From contig NZ_FQZX01000001.1 in NCBI RefSeq assembly GCF_900142175.1, positions 186,001 through 250,000 of the forward strand: 64,000 nt of DNA. The letters run 5' to 3'. Origin of the DNA: Maribacter aquivivus. Its GTDB lineage: Bacteria > Bacteroidota > Bacteroidia > Flavobacteriales > Flavobacteriaceae. Made by a program: the position numbers and the translations under genes. The notes below the pieces were generated by a model. That model did not search any database. It was not told the DNA's origin and saw only the letters and a program-made list of their open reading frames with translations. Of this stretch, positions 50,294-60,243 are shown piece by piece (positions within the stretch are counted from its first letter, which is position 1; every line of letters starts with the position of its first letter).

Positions 50294-50677
50294 TTAAAGT
50301 GAATAAGCATTGAACTCTGTTGGCAAATATGCCGCTGTGTCAAAACCTAAATCTACTATTTCTTCTTTTTCAAATATTTCAAAATCTTGCTCCGTTAAAT
50401 TATTACCTGCGTATGCATTAAAATCTAGTGGCAAATATTCAAAGGCATCAAAACCTAAATCTATTTCTTCATTAATCTCTACAACTTGAATTTCACTGGC
50501 ACCCAATTGATCCATCTTTAAAGATGCTTCTAGTTGTGCTTCTAAATCAATGATGCAATCATCGAAAATCGCAGTGATTTCTGCCTTCTCTGTTTCTTTA
50601 TGTTTATGCACTCCTTTAAAGGAGATAAAGGTGACGGCAAGTATGATTACTGCAGATACTATTTTAATATGTTTCAT
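50294..50677 (-). CDS. Secreted or anchored small protein with a duplicated motif
   Basis: 127 residues with an N-terminal hydrophobic segment (IVSAVIILAVTFISF) and no cleavage Cys. The C-terminal half contains two copies of a 20-residue motif: DLGFDAFEYLPLDFNAY at ~72-88 and DLGFDTAAYLPTEFNAY at ~108-124. Acidic overall. I recognise no named family, though similar GFD-x3-YLP-x2-FNAY stretches occur in Bacteroidota secreted proteins. It lies 122 bases upstream of the LytS gene on the same strand. Confidence 0.75.
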   Translation of the reverse strand: MKHIKIVSAVIILAVTFISFKGVHKHKETEKAEITAIFDDCIIDLEAQLEASLKMDQLGASEIQVVEINEEIDLGFDAFEYLPLDFNAYAGNNLTEQDFEIFEKEEIVDLGFDTAAYLPTEFNAYSL

Positions 50678-50884
50678 TATATAAGTTTTTAGAATTGTTT
50701 TCTATACCCCAAAGGTATTGCGGATTACTGCTGTAAAATGGGATAAGTACCCCAACCGTCTATTTTACCATCTAAAGCGGCCTTAGACTATTCTGAATTT
50801 TTAATAGATTGACAATGAAGCGGATGTACCCATAAAAATGTTTAATTTTAATAGTAATAAATGGAATCTTAAATCAATATCATC

Positions 50885-51379
50885 ATGTGGAAAAAAGCAG
50901 GAATTGCCATCGTCATTATTCTAATTGTCATTCAATTTATACGACCGGATAAAAATGTTTCTGGTGATGAAACATTTGCTATAGAAACCAAATACAGTAT
51001 ACCAAATGATGTAGAGAATATTTTGCAGGTATCTTGCTATGATTGCCATAGTAACACTACTGAATATCCTTGGTATTCAAATGTACAGCCAATTGCATGG
51101 TTTCTGGACGAACACGTAACCGATGGAAAGAAGCATTTGAATTTTTCTGAATTTACGAACAAACCACTTTTTGTACAAAACCATAAGTTAGAGGAAACTA
51201 TAGAGATGGTAGAAGAAAAAGAAATGCCATTACCATCCTATACTTATTTTGGTCTTCACCAAGAAGCTGACCTGACAGATGCACAACGCCAGAAAATTAT
51301 AGATTGGGCAAACTCGCAAATGAGCTACTTAAAAGAAACGTACCCAGCAGATAGTTTGGCGTTCCCAAAAAGAGACTAG
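50885..51379 (+). CDS. Haem-binding domain protein (c-type)
   Basis: 164 residues with an N-terminal anchor (AGIAIVIILIVIQFI) followed by the haem_bd family domain. The c-type haem site CYDCHS is at ~46-51 in ILQVSCYDCHSNTTEYPWY, with VQPIAWFLDEHV, and a later EKEMPLPSYTYFGLHQEA containing a possible second axial ligand. It is membrane-anchored in the periplasm. Function in electron transfer is presumed for the family. Confidence 0.92.
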   Translation: MWKKAGIAIVIILIVIQFIRPDKNVSGDETFAIETKYSIPNDVENILQVSCYDCHSNTTEYPWYSNVQPIAWFLDEHVTDGKKHLNFSEFTNKPLFVQNHKLEETIEMVEEKEMPLPSYTYFGLHQEADLTDAQRQKIIDWANSQMSYLKETYPADSLAFPKRD

Positions 51380-51418
51380 TATAACTTTTAAGCCATGGTT
51401 ATCCCATAAAGGTTTTAT

Positions 51419-53734
51419 TTACTTTGTAAACCAATCGCGCACCGTTTCTTCTGCCAATTTATTGTTGGGTGTAAAAGCGCTGTTTTGCTCGCCACGGTAT
51501 TCGATGAAGCTAGGGAATTTCCACCACAATATACCTTGGCACCAAGGTTCATCTTGTATGCCTTCAAAGATGATTTCGTAAGATCTACGCTGTGCTTCTT
51601 CGTTAATGGTATCGTCTGCCTCTGCATGCGGATTCTTCCACGGGGTGTCAACACTTCTAAAGCCTATTTCTGTAAATACGATGGGTTTTTTAAAGCGATC
51701 ATAGACCTTTTTAATCTTTGTCTTTACCGTATCGAACTGCAGTCTTAATTCTTCATTAGTAGGATTGTCTTTTTTACTCAATGGATAATAAGAGTTTAAA
51801 CCTATGAAGTCTAAATCGTCCCAAAACTCAATTTTTTCAAATTCAGCTCCCCAATTGGCGGCATAGGTCAGTTGCCCAGAATATAATGCCCGCGTTTTTT
51901 TGATCATCTCACGCCAAGCATCGGGTTGTGACAATGTCGCTTTGGTAAACTCCACACCTATGCATAAGGCATCCATCTCATGAATTTCTGCTAAAAAGGC
52001 ATAGTGACGAATCCACCGGTAATAGTAATCATGAAACTTATCCCAATGTGCATCGGTAGGCATATCTATGCCACCTGGCCAGCTACCGCCCACATATATT
52101 TGAGGTTTCAACAAGGTATACATGCCCATATCACTCGCCATCGCCACCGCGTGTACTACGGCGTCATCATTTTCACTACCCGCATTATTACTAAAATGAA
52201 GTGGCGTTGGTGTATTTATATCATTAATCCCCGTATATGGTACAATCGCCATAGCATTACTGCCCATGTTCTTTTGCTTCAATAGAGATTCCGTGGCTTT
52301 TTGAGAACCATAGCCGTTGTAAATACTATAGCCCTCATGTGCAAAATTGAAACCTTTTAAGTAGGGTAATTTTTTCTTTTCCGTTTTTTTCTTCGGATGT
52401 TGTTTTGGTAATCCCCTTAAATAATTCTGCCACTTTACCTCTAGACTTTTTATTTCTCGTTCAGAGAGTGATGCATTTTTGTAACGTTTTAGGTACGTAT
52501 CTTTCCCCCAAGTGCTAATTAGAAAATTGGTAAATGCCCCTGCCATACAATCTCTAATAAGTGATGATTCCATCTCCATAAAAGAATTGTCTAACAGCTC
52601 AGTCACCGTAAACGTATTCTCAGATTCTACTAACCTTGCCGACCAATATTGGTAGCCTTTCATTTGCCAGGTTTCTGTAAAATAAATGGGTAGACCTAAT
52701 GTGATTATATCCTTATCGCTCTTACCAATAAGGTTATGCAATAACAAGGCATTATCTCTACCAATGTTATTATTGGCATAGATTTTATTGACAATAGTAT
52801 GTACAGAATTTGTAACCGTATCAAAAGTAGAGTGGTCAGTATTGCCCGTCATCAAGCCTTTTTCTTCTGTACAGGTATAAAAATTATAGGTGATTTTTGG
52901 TGTATTATTACCACCTACAAAATCTACAATGGTTGCTTTTGATGCCTTAACCTTTGCTTGCCAACTAGCAACATCTACTAATTCAATAGCTTTTTGGTGG
53001 TCTATAAATTTAAACTCATCTGTATCCAATAGAACTCTGGTACCCGTGGCAAAATTGAAAAATGTAGAACCTTCAATACCCCAATTGGTATTAAAATCTC
53101 CCATGACCAATCGCTCTTTATTCTCATATACCTCATATTCTAAATTCTGACGGTAGAACGATTGACCTCGTTCAGCTACTTTTTCTGCAAATAATGAAAA
53201 TACTTCTTCTGCATCTGTTCCAGTTAAAAAACTAAAAGGAATTTTAGGATCCGTAGGATTCGGATAAAAACAGACTCCCAATATAGAATTGTTATTGGGT
53301 ACTTCTTTTGACCCTATTTTAATTTCTGAGTGTGAAACCTGAAAAGGCGTATCACCCATATATTTTTTTATCAGCGGATTCTCATCTATGGCACCTACCA
53401 AAAAAACAATATTATTGCTCAATGATTGTTCGCTTACCTCAGCAACATTTTGGTAACTGACCTTTACACTGCGCCAAGATTTGGAAACCTCCTTTATAGA
53501 AAGCTCATGAAGCATATTTTTATACTGCTGTTGCAATGCTGAATCTTTTGCACCATAGACCACTAAAATCTCTCTTTTATCAAAGAAGCTTCTACGAAGA
53601 TCTCTACGTGTAGCCACAGAATCTATGGTCTTGGGTATTCTCTCATTTTCAGCTGTAGGGAAGTATTCTGTACCGGCAAAGCCAACAATACCGACAACAA
53701 CAAATAACACAACAAAGAGATATTTCTTTTTCAT
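51419..53734 (-). CDS. Secreted fusion: peptidase-like N-terminal region and GH113-like TIM barrel
   Basis: 771 residues from the ATG at 53734; a TTG at 53752 would add six residues before the signal-anchor (KKKYLFVVLFVVVGIVGFAG). The C-terminal ~320 residues form a GH113-like glycosidase TIM barrel: KGFNFAHEGYS, IYVGGSWPGG, CIGVEFTKAT (acid/base Glu) and PIVFTEIGFRS (nucleophile Glu), DFIGLNSYYPL. The first ~430 residues have a helical segment IRDCMAGAFTNFLISTWGK and look like a degenerate gluzincin-type peptidase, though no HExxH is present. The combination is uncommon. Confidence 0.82.
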   Translation of the reverse strand: MKKKYLFVVLFVVVGIVGFAGTEYFPTAENERIPKTIDSVATRRDLRRSFFDKREILVVYGAKDSALQQQYKNMLHELSIKEVSKSWRSVKVSYQNVAEVSEQSLSNNIVFLVGAIDENPLIKKYMGDTPFQVSHSEIKIGSKEVPNNNSILGVCFYPNPTDPKIPFSFLTGTDAEEVFSLFAEKVAERGQSFYRQNLEYEVYENKERLVMGDFNTNWGIEGSTFFNFATGTRVLLDTDEFKFIDHQKAIELVDVASWQAKVKASKATIVDFVGGNNTPKITYNFYTCTEEKGLMTGNTDHSTFDTVTNSVHTIVNKIYANNNIGRDNALLLHNLIGKSDKDIITLGLPIYFTETWQMKGYQYWSARLVESENTFTVTELLDNSFMEMESSLIRDCMAGAFTNFLISTWGKDTYLKRYKNASLSEREIKSLEVKWQNYLRGLPKQHPKKKTEKKKLPYLKGFNFAHEGYSIYNGYGSQKATESLLKQKNMGSNAMAIVPYTGINDINTPTPLHFSNNAGSENDDAVVHAVAMASDMGMYTLLKPQIYVGGSWPGGIDMPTDAHWDKFHDYYYRWIRHYAFLAEIHEMDALCIGVEFTKATLSQPDAWREMIKKTRALYSGQLTYAANWGAEFEKIEFWDDLDFIGLNSYYPLSKKDNPTNEELRLQFDTVKTKIKKVYDRFKKPIVFTEIGFRSVDTPWKNPHAEADDTINEEAQRRSYEIIFEGIQDEPWCQGILWWKFPSFIEYRGEQNSAFTPNNKLAEETVRDWFTK

Positions 53735-53848
53735 AAATGCAACAATGAGCAAACTATTGTTTAAGATAGCAAAACTGCAAAACCTAAATCTACAAATGGC
53801 GTTATTTAACTTTTAAAAAGGGGTTTGTGTGGTAGCGTGTTCCAAACC

Positions 53849-53906
53849 TGTTCTCGATATATTTTTAAAATTCGCTACGCTCCTTTCAAAAACACTCGAA
53901 CTGACA
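53849..53906. repeat. TCGAGTG-type repeat, half copy 5
   Basis: Contains TTCTCGATA and the end CACTCGAACTGACA seen in the 37-40 kb copies, but lacks the left half. It lies upstream of the DUF2807 gene, between it and the divergent fusion gene. Confidence 0.65.
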
Positions 53907-53964
53907 TTTTAAGCAAAAAAGGTTTTGAAACAATAGCCGTTGTGAAACGAACCCATTTGTATCT

Positions 53965-53972
53965 TAACTTTG
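53965..53972 (+). promoter_or_regulatory. Candidate -7 element of the DUF2807 gene
   Basis: TAACTTTG matches TAnnTTTG, 23 bases before the ATG at 53996, with GTTG 22 bases upstream (53939-53942) as a possible -33 box. Confidence 0.5.
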
Positions 53973-53995
53973 TACTACCAAATAGGCAACACTAC

Positions 53996-54676
53996 ATGAA
54001 ATCAATTCTACTTTTTGCTTGTATCTTCTTTTCAACTTTAAACGCTGTTGCTCAAGGCATCGCAACTGTTCCTCTAGAGAAATATACAGAGCTACGTGTG
54101 TATGATAGAATTAGTGTTACACTTGTAAAGGGCGAAGAGAATAAAATTGAAATATCTGCCGAGAATAAAAAAGATTTGAGCATAACCGAAAATGACGGTC
54201 GTTTACGATTGAAAATGTGCTCTGGAGAATCTGTACTGAACTCCATCTTAAACATTAAACTTTTCTATACCGATGCACTTTCTGTTATTGATGCAAATAA
54301 GAACTCTCGTATTATTTCTACAGGATTAGTCATTGGTAACGACCTGGCTATTGAAGCGCAAGATGCCAGTACCATCACCTTAAATATTGCTTACAATAAT
54401 GTTTCTGCAAAAAGCATAAGTGGTAGTGAAATAAAATTATCTGGTACTAGTCGTAATCAAGAAGTGATGATCAATACCGGAGGTAGACTTTTTAATAAAG
54501 GTCTAAAGACCAAAAGGAGTACTGTAATTGTGCTGTCTGGTGGTAGCGCCGAAGTTTATGCTAGTGAAGCTGTTATTGCAAAAGTAAAAGCGGGTGGGTC
54601 AATTACCGTGTACGGTAATCCAAAATCTGTGGATAAAGATGATACTTTCGGTGGCAAAATCGCCATACCCGAATAG
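53996..54676 (+). CDS. Secreted head-GIN domain (DUF2807) protein
   Basis: 226 residues from the ATG at 53996, which begins a signal peptide (ILLFACIFFSTLNAVAQ); a longer frame from 53825 runs back through repeat sequence. The DUF2807 beta-helix-like domain is visible as repeated strands: YTELRVYDRISVTLVKGEENKIEISAE, DLAIEAQDASTITLNI, SAKSISGSEIKLSG. The family is common in Bacteroidota envelopes with no fixed function. It converges directly on the CPXCG protein gene with no gap. Confidence 0.88.
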   Translation: MKSILLFACIFFSTLNAVAQGIATVPLEKYTELRVYDRISVTLVKGEENKIEISAENKKDLSITENDGRLRLKMCSGESVLNSILNIKLFYTDALSVIDANKNSRIISTGLVIGNDLAIEAQDASTITLNIAYNNVSAKSISGSEIKLSGTSRNQEVMINTGGRLFNKGLKTKRSTVIVLSGGSAEVYASEAVIAKVKAGGSITVYGNPKSVDKDDTFGGKIAIPE

Positions 54677-54859
54677 CTATTGTTCTATACTCTGAACATC
54701 AAAACCTACAAGCTCGTTTTCTTGAAACTGCGGAGTAACCTCTATCGGGTTACAACATACCTCGCAATCTTCTACATATGTCTGTTGTGAAATAGATGGG
54801 TCTAGAAGCATAGAAACTTCTTCCCAACAATACGGACATTGAAAATAATGCTCGAACAT
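54677..54859 (-). CDS. CPXCG-motif cysteine-rich small protein
   Basis: 60 residues with two metal-binding pairs: CPYCWEEV at 8-15 and CEVCCNPIEV at ~33-42. This four-Cys zinc-ribbon-like pattern defines the CPXCG family found in proteobacteria and Bacteroidota. No role is known. It starts nine bases after the neighbouring membrane protein gene ends and is probably cotranscribed with it. Confidence 0.88.
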   Translation of the reverse strand: MFEHYFQCPYCWEEVSMLLDPSISQQTYVEDCEVCCNPIEVTPQFQENELVGFDVQSIEQ

Positions 54860-54868
54860 AATTATAAT

Positions 54869-55537
54869 TTATGCTTTCAATTCTTTTGCCAGCTCTTTTA
54901 AAGTAAGGCTCTGTATTAAATTACCACCATTAGAAGTAAATATAGTATCGTGACCCAATTTTAACGAAAGTAAATCATGATCGCTATCTAAATGAATGTC
55001 TGAAGGATTTACATTGATTTCCTCTAACTTCACATCAAAACGCTTTTTTAACGTTACCAATCCGTTAAGCTTACGTAATTCAAATCCGTAGAAATCAAAC
55101 AAGCGTTGTAATCCGCTGAAAAAGCTAATTCCAATAAAAATTAGACCTGCCATGGCAAATTTATAAGCCAGGGTAAAAACATCTAATTCATCACCATTTA
55201 TAAAAGTATACACCAAATTAATACAGCCATAAATACCTAACAAGAATACTAGTAGACCAACGATAACAGCAAGCACATCATTAAGCAATGCTTTGGTAGT
55301 TCTGGTCACCGTTAAGCCATCTGCTGTTTTGTTAGCCTGAAATCCGAAATCTTTTAGATACTCTAGATTATTTATTTGAGCTAGTTTATTGGCAATGGTA
55401 GTTTCTAAACCACTAATATCTACAACAATAGCGCGTTTCTGCAACTCATCTTGTAAATTTAACTGCGCTTCAAAAGTGAGTAATGAATGTTGATCCAGAA
55501 TCTCTATAAGCTCGCTATTTGTTCTATCGCTATACAT
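54869..55537 (-). CDS. Hypothetical membrane protein
   Basis: 222 residues. A helical N-terminus (~1-75), two hydrophobic segments (~88-111, DVLAVIVGLLVFLLGIYG, and ~125-145, LAYKFAMAGLIFIGISFF), and a cytoplasmic beta-rich end. No family recognised. It precedes the CPXCG gene in the same direction. The dispersed hairpin repeat at 55556-55580 lies just upstream of its start. Confidence 0.75.
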   Translation of the reverse strand: MYSDRTNSELIEILDQHSLLTFEAQLNLQDELQKRAIVVDISGLETTIANKLAQINNLEYLKDFGFQANKTADGLTVTRTTKALLNDVLAVIVGLLVFLLGIYGCINLVYTFINGDELDVFTLAYKFAMAGLIFIGISFFSGLQRLFDFYGFELRKLNGLVTLKKRFDVKLEEINVNPSDIHLDSDHDLLSLKLGHDTIFTSNGGNLIQSLTLKELAKELKA

Positions 55538-55555
55538 GTTATTCCCTAATTAATT

Positions 55556-55580
55556 TACTCGACAATCGAGATTAAAAACT
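55556..55580 (-). repeat. Dispersed hairpin repeat, half copy 3
   Basis: TACTCGA-CAA-TCGAGATT followed by AAAAACT, identical to copy 1 at 14938 except for the loop. Only the hairpin end of the element is present here. Confidence 0.6.
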
Positions 55581-55594
55581 TCAAGACCTACTTC

Positions 55595-56956
55595 TTACAA
55601 TTCTATATTCAATAACTGCCCCGTAAGTTGCAATAATTGAAGCTCTGCCAACTTTGCATCGTACTTCGCCAAATTCTTATTGGTCTGTGCATTCAACAAA
55701 TTGATCTGTGCCTGTCTAAACTCGATCGATGTAATACTCCCCAATTGAAATTGCTCTTTTGAACGTTCAAAATTGTTTTGGTTTGTAAATACGTTTTGCT
55801 CTTGAATTTGATATATTTTCAAAAGATTCTCATACAATGCCAAAGCATTCTGCATATCTCTATTCACCTCTAGTTCTACCTGCTTGCGCAACAATTCTTG
55901 ATTAGCATATGTAATCTTTGCATTCTTAACACTTACCGTTGTGCTACCACCATCAAAAAGATTCCAAGTAAGACTTGCACCTAAAGATACACTACCCGCA
56001 ATAGAATTTGTACCTGGAAAAACAGCCCCTGTTAAGAAAGCAGATGGTGCATTCTGGTTTCTGTTCCAACCATAAGAACCTGTTAGATTTAGAGTTGGCA
56101 AATACCCAGATTTGCTCACCTTAATATCATAATCGTTAATAGTTAAATTAGATTCGGTCTGTAGCATAGCAACGTTATTTGTCACCGCCTGATCCATAAA
56201 CTCTATAATCTGAAACTTAGGTAAAAACACAATGGTCGTATCTACTGCATATTGCGAACCTAAATTTTGGTTCAATACCACATTTAAATCTCGCTTTGCA
56301 TTCGCCAACTGCTGTTCCGTATTCAACAGATTAATACTATCATTGGTCATATCTACCTGAGCATTCAATATATCTAACTTGGTATTTTGACCGTACTCAA
56401 AAGAATATTCTGAACGTTGAATTCTATCTGTTGAAATTTCTAATGCCTGTTTCTGTACATTTTTATTTTCGGTTAATCTGGCGATTTCAAAATATACCGT
56501 AAACATTTGAATAATCGTATTCTCTATAGTCTCACGCGCTTGTAACGTACTTAAATTGTACTGCTCCTTTAACCTTTTGTAATTATAAAACCTACCTAAA
56601 CCATCGAACAATGTATAATTAAGATTTAGCGCGGCATTATAGCGTTGACTTTCAGCATCATTAACCTCTATATTGTCACGAGCACTACCATCATCATTCA
56701 ATTGACCTGGAAATTCAGTAGTAGTGTCATTGGTATTATACGTGGCACCAGCAGTACCTGTTAACGTTGGTAAATATCCTGAATTAAGAATACTGGCGTT
56801 ATTCTCCGCAATATCAACTTGGCTTTTCGCAATCTCAATTCCGAAATTATTTTCCAAAGCTTTTACAACCGCCTCTTCTTTTGAAAGTGTTTTCTCTTGT
56901 GCAAAAACTACACAAACTGGGAGAAACACTAATAATATGATGAATTTTAATCTCAT
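55595..56956 (-). CDS. TolC-family outer membrane efflux protein
   Basis: 453 residues with a signal peptide (LLVFLPVCVVFAQ) and the two repeated helical-coil OEP regions of TolC proteins: EEAVVKALENNFGIEIAKSQ, TLTGTAGATYNT and the paired YLPTLNLTGSYGWN, SLTWNLFDGG. It forms the outer-membrane channel for the RND pump encoded upstream. Its ATG overlaps the permease stop by one base (TAATG), so translation is coupled. Confidence 0.94.
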   Translation of the reverse strand: MRLKFIILLVFLPVCVVFAQEKTLSKEEAVVKALENNFGIEIAKSQVDIAENNASILNSGYLPTLTGTAGATYNTNDTTTEFPGQLNDDGSARDNIEVNDAESQRYNAALNLNYTLFDGLGRFYNYKRLKEQYNLSTLQARETIENTIIQMFTVYFEIARLTENKNVQKQALEISTDRIQRSEYSFEYGQNTKLDILNAQVDMTNDSINLLNTEQQLANAKRDLNVVLNQNLGSQYAVDTTIVFLPKFQIIEFMDQAVTNNVAMLQTESNLTINDYDIKVSKSGYLPTLNLTGSYGWNRNQNAPSAFLTGAVFPGTNSIAGSVSLGASLTWNLFDGGSTTVSVKNAKITYANQELLRKQVELEVNRDMQNALALYENLLKIYQIQEQNVFTNQNNFERSKEQFQLGSITSIEFRQAQINLLNAQTNKNLAKYDAKLAELQLLQLTGQLLNIEL

Positions 56957-59900
56957 TATAACTTATCTATATTCTTATATGGGTGTGAACCACCTTCTAT
57001 TTGCTCTTGATGCTCATTGCCTTCAATTGCTTCTTGTGAATGACCTTCTAAATGAACAGCTTCTTTTCGTTCTTTAATCGCTCTTTCTACTTCTTCTTTC
57101 GTAATCTTATGACCCGAAGCAAAAGAAAGATTCTGTGCTTTTAAGTTGTTACTAAACGATAAGAACAATGGCAACATCAATAAGGTAAGTACCGTAGCGA
57201 TACCAATACCATAGGCGATAGAAATAGCCATTGGCTTCAAAAACTGTGCTTGTCTACTCGTCTCTAACATTAAAGGAGCTAAACCTGCTATAGTCGTTAT
57301 CGATGTTAAGAAAATTGCTCTAAATCTAGATTTACCTGCTTCAAATATTGCATTATCAAAGGACATACCTTCTCGTAAATTTGAATTGAACTTACCTATA
57401 AGCACCAAACCATCATTCACCATAATACCTATTAATGCGATAATTCCTAATATAGAAAGTACGTTTATTGGGAAATCATGAATCCAGTGACCCCATGCCA
57501 CTGCAGTAAAGCTAAATGGTACTAATAACAATAACATTAATGGCTGACTGAAACTTCTAAATGTAAATGCGATGGTAATGTAGATTAATAATATTACCGT
57601 AAAACCAACCAACTTTAAAGAGCCTGTTAATTTCTCTAACTCTCTATTCTGACCTTCATATGATGCGCTTACCGTTGGATATTTAGATTGTATCTCTGGC
57701 ATGTGCACATTCTGAATTTCGGTCATGATTTCCGTAGGACTATCCTTTACATCTTTCATATCGGCAGAAATCTGAATTTCTCGTCTACCTTCTAAACGAT
57801 TGATAGCAACATCGCCACGTTCAATAGTATAATCTGCAATCTCACTCAATGGCACACGATCACCTGAAGGAGTTACAATTCGCATATCATCTAAATTGGA
57901 GATTGACGATCTCTCATCCCTATCGTAACGAACCCAAACCCTAATCTCATCTTGAGAACGCTGAAAACGTTGCGCCTGTACACCAAAGAAACCAGCACGA
58001 ACTTGAGTCATTAACGTTTGAAGATCTAACCCTAATAAATAGGCATTCTCCTTTAAGGTTAATCGAATCTCTTTAATACCCGCCGGATCATTATCTGAAA
58101 TATCCTTTAACCTTGGGTTTTTTGTCAAAATTCCTTTTAACTCTGCTTTAGCCGCTTTTAGTTGTTCTATATTATTACCCAATAAAGATACTGAAACCGG
58201 TGAGCCACCAAAGTTTCCACCAGAACCATAAATAAGACTTTCTACTCCCACAACCGGACCAACAAGTTCTTCTAATCTACTGGTGACCAAATCTGCAGAA
58301 ATTTCATTTGGTCTTTCTTCACCTGGCAATAAGTTAATAGTCAATACCGCTGATGATGATCCCGGACCTAATCTTTTGATTACATTCTCAAAAACATCTT
58401 TATCAGAATTAACCATATACTCCTCTGTCAATTCTTTATTGACAATCAAAGCCTTCTCTTCTATCAATGAGATAATAGAGTCTGTAATTTTCTCATTGGT
58501 ACCGTTTGGCATCTCTAATTCTATGCCTACCCTATCACTAGCAATTCTTGGAAAGAAAGCCGTTCTAATAATACCTCCACCAACTGAACCTAATGTTAAA
58601 ATGAAGGCTGATGCAAATACGGCGAACATGAATATTTTATGATTCATTGAAAAACGCAGAACTGGTGTATACAATGTATCACGCATCCATACCATTAACT
58701 TATCACCAAACTCATTAATCACCCTAAGTTTAGCAAATGCATTTGCCAAACCGCTTTTTGGTTTATTATCTATTGGTTGCAATGCTTTAGAATGAGCCAA
58801 GTGAGCAGGTAAAATAACCAATGCCTCAACTAACGACACAACTAATGTCAAAATAACAATAACCGATACTTCACTAAAAAACTCACCAATTCTACTATCT
58901 AAAAACAAGAAAATTGAAAAGGCTAAAATTGTTGTAATAATTGCAGAAATAATAGGAGGCAAAACTTCCATTGTACCATCTACAGCTGCTTGCACAGGAG
59001 ATTTCCCTTTTTCATAATGCTGATAGATGTTTTCAGCAATAACAATACCATCATCTACCAGAATACCAATAACGATAATCATACCAAACAATGAAAGTAC
59101 ATTGATGGTCACATCAAAGAAACCCGCAAAAACAAACATTCCCAAGAATGCAACCGGTAGACCAAAGGCAACCCAGAACGCTAATCTTGTATTTAAGAAA
59201 AGAGATAAAAATATTAATACCAAGACCATACCCATGATGGCATTCTCAGTTAATAACTGTGTTCTTTGATTTAGCGTTACTGATTGATCGGAAACAACAT
59301 CTAACTTAATGTTGTTATATTTTTGATTGAACTCAACAACATATTCATTTACCTGATCTGCAGCTGCTATTAAATCTTCATTATTAGTACTTGTAATAGT
59401 TGTACTTACCGATAAGTTACCATTGAAAAATGTTGCATTAGGACTTTCTGCAAAACGATCTCTTACTACAGCTACATCTTTTAAACGAATAACATTACCA
59501 GATTGATCTGCACGAACTACAAGATTACCTAGCTCACTACCATAGTAAGAACGGTTATTGGCACGTATTAAATATTCCTCTGCATCAGTTTTAATATTAC
59601 CACCCGTTACTAGAATATTCGCATTTGCTACTGAACTTGCTACTTCAGAAAACGATAAACCATAGGCCAAAAGATCATTTTCATTTACGGCAATTTCAAT
59701 TTCTTCATCAGGGAAACCAGATATTGCTATTTGCGAAATTCCCTCCATTGCCCTAAGGTCATTTTCAATATCTCTACCTACACTTTTAAGGGTTGCTAAT
59801 GGAATATCTTCGCCACTAATAGCAAATGAAATGGTTTGACGAACAGTCTCTAGAATAGAAACAATTAAAGGCTCCATACCTGTTGGAAAAGTAGGTACTC

Positions 59901-60243
59901 TATCTACTGCATTCTTCACCTCTAAAAGCATGAAATCGATATTCTCTCCTTTTTCGATTTCTACATTTATAGTACCACTGTTCTCCCTAGAAGTAGAAGT
60001 TACACGATCAACACCTTCAAGTCCTTTTAAGTTATCTTCGATTTTTAGAACAATACCTTCTTCTACCTCTTGTGGCGATGCACCAGGGTATGTAATGGTG
60101 ATTGCAATATTCTTAGAATCCGTCAACGGAAAGTAAGAAGACTTCAATGCTTTTGCTCCTACAATACCAAATAAAGCAAAAGAGATAACTACAACATTAA
60201 CGGCAACATGATACCGAATAAAATATTCTATCAGTTTACGCAT
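56956..60243 (-). CDS. RND efflux transporter permease
   Basis: 1095 residues with twelve membrane segments and two large periplasmic loops (AcrB/MexB fold). Visible are the N-terminal helix (FIRYHVAVNVVVISFALFGIVGA), TYPGASPQEVEE, and the TM4 proton-relay region GMIIVIGILVDDGIVIAENIYQHYEKG with two adjacent Asp, plus its mirror GIIALIGIMVNDGLVLIGKFN. The C-terminal ~60 residues are His/Glu-rich and beyond the normal end. It is the inner membrane pump between the adaptor and TolC genes; substrates unknown. Confidence 0.95.
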   Translation of the reverse strand: MRKLIEYFIRYHVAVNVVVISFALFGIVGAKALKSSYFPLTDSKNIAITITYPGASPQEVEEGIVLKIEDNLKGLEGVDRVTSTSRENSGTINVEIEKGENIDFMLLEVKNAVDRVPTFPTGMEPLIVSILETVRQTISFAISGEDIPLATLKSVGRDIENDLRAMEGISQIAISGFPDEEIEIAVNENDLLAYGLSFSEVASSVANANILVTGGNIKTDAEEYLIRANNRSYYGSELGNLVVRADQSGNVIRLKDVAVVRDRFAESPNATFFNGNLSVSTTITSTNNEDLIAAADQVNEYVVEFNQKYNNIKLDVVSDQSVTLNQRTQLLTENAIMGMVLVLIFLSLFLNTRLAFWVAFGLPVAFLGMFVFAGFFDVTINVLSLFGMIIVIGILVDDGIVIAENIYQHYEKGKSPVQAAVDGTMEVLPPIISAIITTILAFSIFLFLDSRIGEFFSEVSVIVILTLVVSLVEALVILPAHLAHSKALQPIDNKPKSGLANAFAKLRVINEFGDKLMVWMRDTLYTPVLRFSMNHKIFMFAVFASAFILTLGSVGGGIIRTAFFPRIASDRVGIELEMPNGTNEKITDSIISLIEEKALIVNKELTEEYMVNSDKDVFENVIKRLGPGSSSAVLTINLLPGEERPNEISADLVTSRLEELVGPVVGVESLIYGSGGNFGGSPVSVSLLGNNIEQLKAAKAELKGILTKNPRLKDISDNDPAGIKEIRLTLKENAYLLGLDLQTLMTQVRAGFFGVQAQRFQRSQDEIRVWVRYDRDERSSISNLDDMRIVTPSGDRVPLSEIADYTIERGDVAINRLEGRREIQISADMKDVKDSPTEIMTEIQNVHMPEIQSKYPTVSASYEGQNRELEKLTGSLKLVGFTVILLIYITIAFTFRSFSQPLMLLLLVPFSFTAVAWGHWIHDFPINVLSILGIIALIGIMVNDGLVLIGKFNSNLREGMSFDNAIFEAGKSRFRAIFLTSITTIAGLAPLMLETSRQAQFLKPMAISIAYGIGIATVLTLLMLPLFLSFSNNLKAQNLSFASGHKITKEEVERAIKERKEAVHLEGHSQEAIEGNEHQEQIEGGSHPYKNIDKL

